This document shows, in pieces, positions 60,471 through 64,000 of a stretch of 64,000 bases of DNA. The notes under the pieces were generated by a model, which did no database searches, was not told the origin of the DNA, and worked only from the letters and a program-made list of their open reading frames with translations. The translations under genes were made by a program, and so were the position numbers. Source of the DNA: M30B80 sp965656935. Its GTDB lineage: Bacteria; Pseudomonadota; Alphaproteobacteria; Rhodobacterales; Rhodobacteraceae. Where the stretch lies: NCBI GenBank assembly GCA_965656935.1, contig CBFHMG010000001.1:248001-312000 (forward strand), written 5' to 3'. The stretch's first letter is position 1, and each line of letters opens with the position of its first letter.

Positions 60471-61022
60471 ATGGCTGGAACCGAGAGCCATCATATTCTG
60501 GATCTGCCCGATTTCGACCAGCCTTTGAAACTGCTGATTGTTGTCTCGCCTTATTACAAGGATATCGCCGCTAATCTGGTGGCGGGCGCATCGCGTGTTC
60601 TGGAAAAGGCAGGCGCAAGTTTTGAGATCGTCGAGATGCCCGGCGCATTGGAAATCCCCACGGCCATCCGCATTGCGCATCGCCAGTCCAATTTCGATGG
60701 TTATGTCGCCTTGGGCTGTGTGATCCGAGGTGAGACGACCCATTACGAGACCGTATGCAATGACAGCTCGCGCGCCTTGACCCTTTTGGGTTTGGACAGC
60801 GCCTGCATCGGCAATGGTATCCTGACGGTCGAGACACGTGCGCAAGCGGTTGTGCGCGCGGACCCTGCTGATCAGGACAAGGGTGGAGGGGCGGCAGCTG
60901 CTGCTTTGCACCTGATCGCGTTGACGCGGAAGTTCGGGAGGCCTAAAGGCGGGATCGGATTCAAACCCCGCGCCGATAACATCGAGATTGCGGGCGATAG
61001 CGAAGGACCAAGCCGCGCATGA
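60471..61022 (+). CDS. ribH: 6,7-dimethyl-8-ribityllumazine synthase
   Basis: 183 aa. Blocks of lumazine synthase: EIVEMPGALEIPTAIRIA, YVALGCVIRGETTHYETVCND (with the His of the active site) and the GIGNGILTVET equivalent, CIGNGILTVETRAQA. The C terminus after residue 135 carries an insertion-like tail. Overlaps nusB by four bases (ATGA). Confidence 0.97.
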   Translation: MAGTESHHILDLPDFDQPLKLLIVVSPYYKDIAANLVAGASRVLEKAGASFEIVEMPGALEIPTAIRIAHRQSNFDGYVALGCVIRGETTHYETVCNDSSRALTLLGLDSACIGNGILTVETRAQAVVRADPADQDKGGGAAAAALHLIALTRKFGRPKGGIGFKPRADNIEIAGDSEGPSRA

Positions 61023-61504
61023 GCGATGATAAGCCGAAAGGCCCCAGCATAGAGGCAAAGCGCCAAATGAAATCGGCGGCGCGGCTTTATGCAGTGCAGG
61101 CATTGTTCCAGATGGAGCATTCCGGCCAGACCCTTGACCTGGTGCGGGCCGAGTTCGAAACTCACCGCTTTGGCGAGGTGTTCGAGAGCTATGAGATGGC
61201 TGAGGGAAATGTGACCCTGTTCCGCAGATTGCTGGAAGATGCCGTGAATTGGCAGGCCAAGATTGACCAGATGACCGATCGTGCTTTGGTCGCGAAATGG
61301 CCGATTGACCGTATCGATCCAACCTTGCGCGCACTGTTCCGCGCGGCAGGGGCTGAATTGGTTGAAGGCAGCGCGCCCCCCAAGGTTGTGATTACCGAAT
61401 ATGTGGATGTGGCGCGCGCGTTCTTTCCCGACGGGCGTGAGCCGAAATTCGTGAATGCCGTGCTGGATCACATGGCGCATGAGGCCAATCCCGAAGGGCT
61501 CTGA
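61019..61504 (+). CDS. nusB: Transcription antitermination protein NusB
   Basis: 161 aa all-helical protein acting with NusE in rRNA antitermination. Family marks: ARLYAVQALFQMEHSG (helix 1), NWQAKIDQMTDRALVAKWPIDRIDPTLRALFRAAGAELVEG, and VNAVLDHMA near the C terminus. Start ATG overlaps ribH. nrdR-rib-nusB is the common alphaproteobacterial order. Confidence 0.97.
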   Translation: MSDDKPKGPSIEAKRQMKSAARLYAVQALFQMEHSGQTLDLVRAEFETHRFGEVFESYEMAEGNVTLFRRLLEDAVNWQAKIDQMTDRALVAKWPIDRIDPTLRALFRAAGAELVEGSAPPKVVITEYVDVARAFFPDGREPKFVNAVLDHMAHEANPEGL

Positions 61505-61509
61505 CCCCG

Positions 61510-61857
61510 ATGCGTGTGCTTGAGAATATCATCAGTGACCGTGGCTCGAAATACGCGGTCTCTGGTGGTCCTTGCGACAGTGCCGAGGCCGCAGCGGATT
61601 TTATCAAGCAGCTCAAAAAGACCAAGAAATTCGCCAAAGCGACCCATCATTCATGGGGGCTTCTGACAGGGTCAGGCCCGATCAAGAATGATGATGGCGA
61701 GGCAGGGGCAGGCATGGTGATCCTGCGTATGCTGGAACGGGCTGAGTTGCGCGACCATCTTGTTGTTGTGACGCGCTGGTATGGGGGCAAGCATCTGGGC
61801 GGCGACAGGTTTCGCCATGTCCAAGATGCCGTGCGGTTATATCTAGAGGCGCTGTAA
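61510..61857 (+). CDS. Short YigZ/IMPACT-N family protein
   Basis: 115 aa. KKTKKFAKATHHSWGLL, NDDGEAGAGMVILRMLERAELRDHLVVVTRWYGGKHLGGDRFRHVQDA match the IMPACT N-terminal domain core (usual NDDGEPSGTAG with VVTRYFGGxxLG). Only this domain is present; E. coli YigZ is about 200 aa with an extra C-terminal domain. Function unknown. Five bases after nusB, same strand. Confidence 0.8.
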   Translation: MRVLENIISDRGSKYAVSGGPCDSAEAAADFIKQLKKTKKFAKATHHSWGLLTGSGPIKNDDGEAGAGMVILRMLERAELRDHLVVVTRWYGGKHLGGDRFRHVQDAVRLYLEAL

Positions 61858-61861
61858 GGTG

Positions 61862-62074
61862 CTATTGATCGAGGTCTTTTCGGAAAAACGGGATGATAAA
61901 GACCAAACAGGCGATCAGAAAGAACAGGCTGCCTGCCATCGCCCAGAAATGCCCGATACTGGCGATCACAAAACAGGTCGCGGAGAGGGTGAACAAGATC
62001 CATCCCAGAAAATCGATCTGGCGGTTTGTAACCCTTCTGTTCCCATCGGGTTTTCTATGAAAGCCAAGGCTCAT
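61862..62074 (-). CDS. Small two-helix membrane protein
   Basis: 70 aa from ATG 62074 (MSLGFHRKPDGNRRVTNRQID). Two hydrophobic segments: FLGWILFTLSATCFVIASIGHF and AMAGSLFFLIACLVFIIPFF. The longer open frame to 62338 has no family support. Convergent with the YigZ-like gene. No named family. Confidence 0.65.
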   Translation of the reverse strand: MSLGFHRKPDGNRRVTNRQIDFLGWILFTLSATCFVIASIGHFWAMAGSLFFLIACLVFIIPFFRKDLDQ

Positions 62075-62421
62075 GGTTGCGCGTCTCCCCGTCTCAGGGC
62101 GCAAAGGTGGCATAGCGCTTGGGCAACGGCAACGGCTCATGCTGGCCTGCGGCGTTCTGTTTGGGGCATGGCAAGAGGTGACGGAACCAACCAACCGTAG
62201 AGGCGTTAATTCCCGGGGACCTGTATGTACAGGTGGGCGCCAGATAACTGAACCAGGGTCCAGACAGAGCCAGCTCCCGTGGAATTGCTTAAGGCCACTG
62301 GAATTTTGCCACAGATACAAGAAGGGCAGAACCGTCACTCGCTACTTAGGCTTGGCGAGGCCCTGCGGCAAGGGGAGACTGCGTGCTTGCCTGTGTTCTT
62401 AAAATGTTCCAGATTGTGGAT
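62075..62421 (+). other. 347-base gap with possible structured RNA, no coding gene seen
   Basis: No convincing coding frame. Between 62178 and 62338 a GTGACGG / CCGTCAC pair closes about 160 bases that contain a GGCG / CGCC pair around ACCTGT-ATGT-ACAGGT (62202-62241) and a CCAGGG / CCCgTGG hairpin (62253-62282). It does not match 6S, tmRNA, SRP RNA, RNase P or a riboswitch that I recognise. Confidence 0.35.
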
Positions 62422-62877
62422 ATGACCGATATGGATTCAGAAATTGCCTCTCTCATGCCGGGCCAGCGGCTGGCCCGTGGCGTCTGCCGCCATCTGCGCA
62501 GCCATGATTTTATGACGATTGAGGAATTCACGCCCGAGCGGGGCAAACGTGTGGATGTGATGGCGCTTGGCCCCAAAGGCGAGATTTGGGTGATTGAATG
62601 CAAATCCAGCCGCGCCGATTTCACCTCGGATGGGAAATGGGATGGCTATCTGGAATGGTGTGATCGCTATTTCTGGGCGGTAGATGACGGTTTCCCGACC
62701 GAGATGCTGCCCGATGATACAGGCCTGATCATTGCCAATGCCTTTGATGCCGATATCCTGCGCTATGGCCCCGAGAGCAAGCTTGCTCCCGCCCGCCGTA
62801 AGGCCCTGACCTTGAAGATCGCCCGCTATGCCGCAATGCGTTTGCAGGGGCTGCGTGACCCGCTGGCGCGGGTCTAG
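62422..62877 (+). CDS. mmcB: MmcB-family DNA repair protein
   Basis: About 151 aa. Blocks: ASLMPGQRLARGVCRHLRSHDFMTIEEFTPERGKRVDVMALGPKGEIWVIECKSSRADFTSDGKWDGYLEWCDRYFWAVDDGFPTEMLPDD, the MmcB (YcaQ-independent, PF06319-type) family. It has a PD-(D/E)XK-like pattern with VDVMALG and VIECKSS. In Caulobacter the gene is needed for damage-induced mutagenesis with DnaE2. Start may be ATG 62404, 62422 or 62431; none has a strong Shine-Dalgarno. Confidence 0.88.
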   Translation: MTDMDSEIASLMPGQRLARGVCRHLRSHDFMTIEEFTPERGKRVDVMALGPKGEIWVIECKSSRADFTSDGKWDGYLEWCDRYFWAVDDGFPTEMLPDDTGLIIANAFDADILRYGPESKLAPARRKALTLKIARYAAMRLQGLRDPLARV

Positions 62878-62883
62878 CGGCGC

Positions 62884-63078
62884 TTAGCCTTTTTTGCCCA
62901 TCTTGCGGGCAGCCGTTGCAGCGGCTTGCAATTCTTCCGCGATTTCTTCGGCCTCGTCTGGGTCGAAGTCCAAGGGCAGGTCCAGCCCGTCGCCTTCGAG
63001 ATAGATTCGCACCATTCCAAGCGTGGTGGGACCAATCTGAATATTGGCCGCGATATCGCTTTCTTTGTTGATACCCAT
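62884..63078 (-). CDS. Small conserved protein (DUF6324-like)
   Basis: 64 aa acidic protein, MGINKESDIAANIQIG then TTLGMVRIYLEGDGLDLPLDFDPDEAEEIAEELQAAATAARKMGKKG. The sequence is highly like small proteins present in many Rhodobacterales. GGAGG lies upstream on the minus strand (ATTTCAGGAGGCTCTC before ATG). Convergent with mmcB. Function unknown. Confidence 0.78.
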   Translation of the reverse strand: MGINKESDIAANIQIGPTTLGMVRIYLEGDGLDLPLDFDPDEAEEIAEELQAAATAARKMGKKG

Positions 63079-63200
63079 GAGAGCCTCCTGAAATCTGAGC
63101 TAGGGCCTAGTCCTTTGATGCGCGCTAGGCAAGTTCGATGCGCATGGCCCTGCATGCCGCGGCCTGAAATTTTCATGGCGATCTTTGGTGATGAGAGGCC

Positions 63201-63229
63201 TTGCAATCGGGGTATGGCGACTGTATTGC
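63201..63229 (+). promoter_or_regulatory. Possible promoter of tRNA-His
   Basis: TTGCAA (63201-63206) and TATTGC (63224-63229) are separated by 17 bases and end 10 bases before the mature tRNA. Position and spacing fit a sigma-70 promoter; the boxes match only moderately. Confidence 0.4.
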
Positions 63230-63239
63230 ACCGCGCAGT

Positions 63240-63316
63240 GCCGCCTTAGCTCAGTTGGTTAGAGCGCTGGATTGTGGATCCAGAGGTCCCCCGTTCAAGC
63301 CGGGGAGGCGGTACCA
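63240..63316 (+). tRNA. tRNA-His (anticodon GTG)
   Basis: Complete cloverleaf of 77 bases: acceptor GCCGCCT paired with AGGCGGT, D stem GCTC/GAGC, anticodon stem CTGGA/TCCAG with loop TTGTGGA, variable AGGTC, T stem CCCCG/CGGGG, then A73 and an encoded CCA. Position -1 is T and position 73 is A, so the usual G-1:C73 pair of tRNA-His is missing; alphaproteobacteria are known for this. Confidence 0.95.
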
Positions 63317-63357
63317 TCAACCCCACTTTAGATTATGATGATTTGGCCCTATCTGCG

Positions 63358-63675
63358 CTAGTTTTGGGCGTCGATTGTCACGGTCTGGCGCAATGCGCCG
63401 CTCAGGCGGTCAAAGATCATAATCTCGTTTGCGCTTGTCACCACCGCATACCATCCTTCACCTTGGGTGAAAGCGACTGCGCTTGTTCCTTCGGGAAGTG
63501 TTATCGTGTCGGGCAGGGTAATCTCGTTTGTCTTCGGGAAGCGGGTGACAAAAACCGTGACGAGGGTTATCAGGCCTCCAATCATGACCACGGTCAGCAC
63601 GAATACCAAATTGCGCAGCCATTTCAGGCTGGTCGGCAATTCCTGAACTTCTTGGGGCTGGGAAGGCTCATCCAT
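63358..63675 (-). CDS. Small single-helix membrane protein (DUF6476-like)
   Basis: 105 aa from ATG 63675 (MDEPSQPQEVQELPTSLKWLRNLVFVLTVVMIGGLITLVTVFVTRF). One membrane helix at about 21-45, then a periplasmic domain (KTNEITLPDTITLPEGTSAVAFTQGEGWYAVVTSANEIMIFDRLSGALRQTVTID), which reads like one strand-rich blade. Common in Rhodobacterales beside an RluA gene. Its start codon overlaps that of the divergent RluA gene in the sequence CATG. Confidence 0.78.
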   Translation of the reverse strand: MDEPSQPQEVQELPTSLKWLRNLVFVLTVVMIGGLITLVTVFVTRFPKTNEITLPDTITLPEGTSAVAFTQGEGWYAVVTSANEIMIFDRLSGALRQTVTIDAQN

Positions 63676-64000
63676 GCAAAACACTCGTCTTGTGACAGTC
63701 CTGATCGGCCCGGACCCGGCGCCCCGCCTTGATAAGGCACTGGCCCGTGAGGTTCCAGAGGCGGAAAGCCTGAGCCGCTCGCGCCTGTCGCGATTGATCG
63801 CGGAGGGGGCTGTTGCCTTGAATGGCAAGGTCACCACCGATCCGCGCGCCAAGCTGGTTGAGGGCGATAGCGTCGAGATTACGGTTCAAGACGCGGTGGA
63901 TGTCGAAACCACGCCCGAGGATATCGCGCTGGATATCCTGTTCGAGGATGATGATCTGGTCGTCGTCAACAAACCCGTCGGCATGGTGGTCCATCCCGCA
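63674..64000 (+). CDS. RluA-family 23S rRNA pseudouridine synthase, N-terminal part
   Basis: 109 codons to the window end; 3' end missing. Start ATG 63674 has GGGAAGG about 8 bases upstream. An S4-like RNA-binding domain comes first (APRLDKALAREVPEAESLSRSRLSRLIAEGAVALNGKV, then RAKLVEGDSVEI), followed by the start of the synthase fold, ILFEDDDLVVVNKPVGMVVHPA, as in RluD. The catalytic Asp (RLDxxTSG) lies outside. Divergent from the DUF6476-like gene, sharing CATG at the start codons. Confidence 0.92.
   Translation, partial: MQNTRLVTVLIGPDPAPRLDKALAREVPEAESLSRSRLSRLIAEGAVALNGKVTTDPRAKLVEGDSVEITVQDAVDVETTPEDIALDILFEDDDLVVVNKPVGMVVHPA

Noticed and set aside
62075..62421. 6S RNA, tmRNA, SRP RNA, RNase P RNA or cobalamin riboswitch in the gap before mmcB
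   Set aside because: Inspected for the conserved blocks of each (SRP GNAR loop sequence, tmRNA tag, RNase P core, B12 box); none fits. Kept only as an unassigned structured element.
1..64000. CRISPR arrays, insertion sequences, prophage or gene transfer agent genes
   Set aside because: No regularly spaced repeats, transposase motifs, or phage structural genes were found on either strand.

Overview
This window is ordinary chromosomal DNA from an alphaproteobacterium, most probably a member of the Rhodobacterales (roseobacter type). The evidence is high GC content, protein sequences close to Rhodobacteraceae families (S4, IleS, RpoD, sarcosine oxidase, MmcB, KpsC/KpsS), a tRNA-His without the extra 5' G, and a dispersed intergenic repeat with a GC-rich palindrome followed by an AAGTATTTTTnAAGCAAAGATG-like tail. 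No phage, insertion sequence, CRISPR array or rRNA operon was seen. The placement is inferred from sequence recognition, not from a search.

Layout: 0-7 kb holds the 3' part of katG, an LpxR-like outer membrane protein, a Hint-domain protein, rpsD, homospermidine synthase and a YcjF-like membrane protein. 7-16 kb holds a DMT transporter, ileS, a YghU-type GST, ogt, ygfZ and two PLP aminotransferases. 16-26 kb holds valS, an orphan form-II CoxL-like molybdenum hydroxylase, a DUF2235 hydrolase, hrpB and meaB. 26-31 kb holds hlyU, a small membrane protein, rpoD and dnaG. 31-36 kb is a compact soxBDAG operon (heterotetrameric sarcosine oxidase, minus strand). 36-39 kb is a minus-strand TadE/TadE/TadG trio. 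39-47 kb holds glutamate dehydrogenase, housekeeping enzymes, a cytochrome b561 and lepA. 47-51 kb holds a tyrosine phosphatase, a sirtuin, a copper-handling pair, rpmB and two conserved proteins.

51.5-61.5 kb is a riboflavin locus, nrdR-ribD-[capsule block]-ribE-unknown-ribB-ribH-nusB. A three-gene minus-strand capsule block (KpsS, a Wza/KpsD-like exporter, KpsC) sits between ribD and ribE. 61.5-64 kb holds a short YigZ-like protein, an unassigned structured non-coding stretch, mmcB, tRNA-His(GTG), a small membrane protein and the start of an RluA-family pseudouridine synthase that runs off the end.

No gene cluster here is clearly an undescribed system. The best leads are: a 23-bp GANTC-containing palindrome plus half-site upstream of rpoD; a 13-bp-stem terminator lying inside the apparent 5' end of kpsC; the capsule block in the rib locus; a RibBA-like protein whose GTP cyclohydrolase II half lacks its zinc cysteines; a 160-nt potential structured RNA before mmcB; a His/Trp-rich insertion in the TadG von Willebrand domain; and two divergent genes whose start codons share one CATG.
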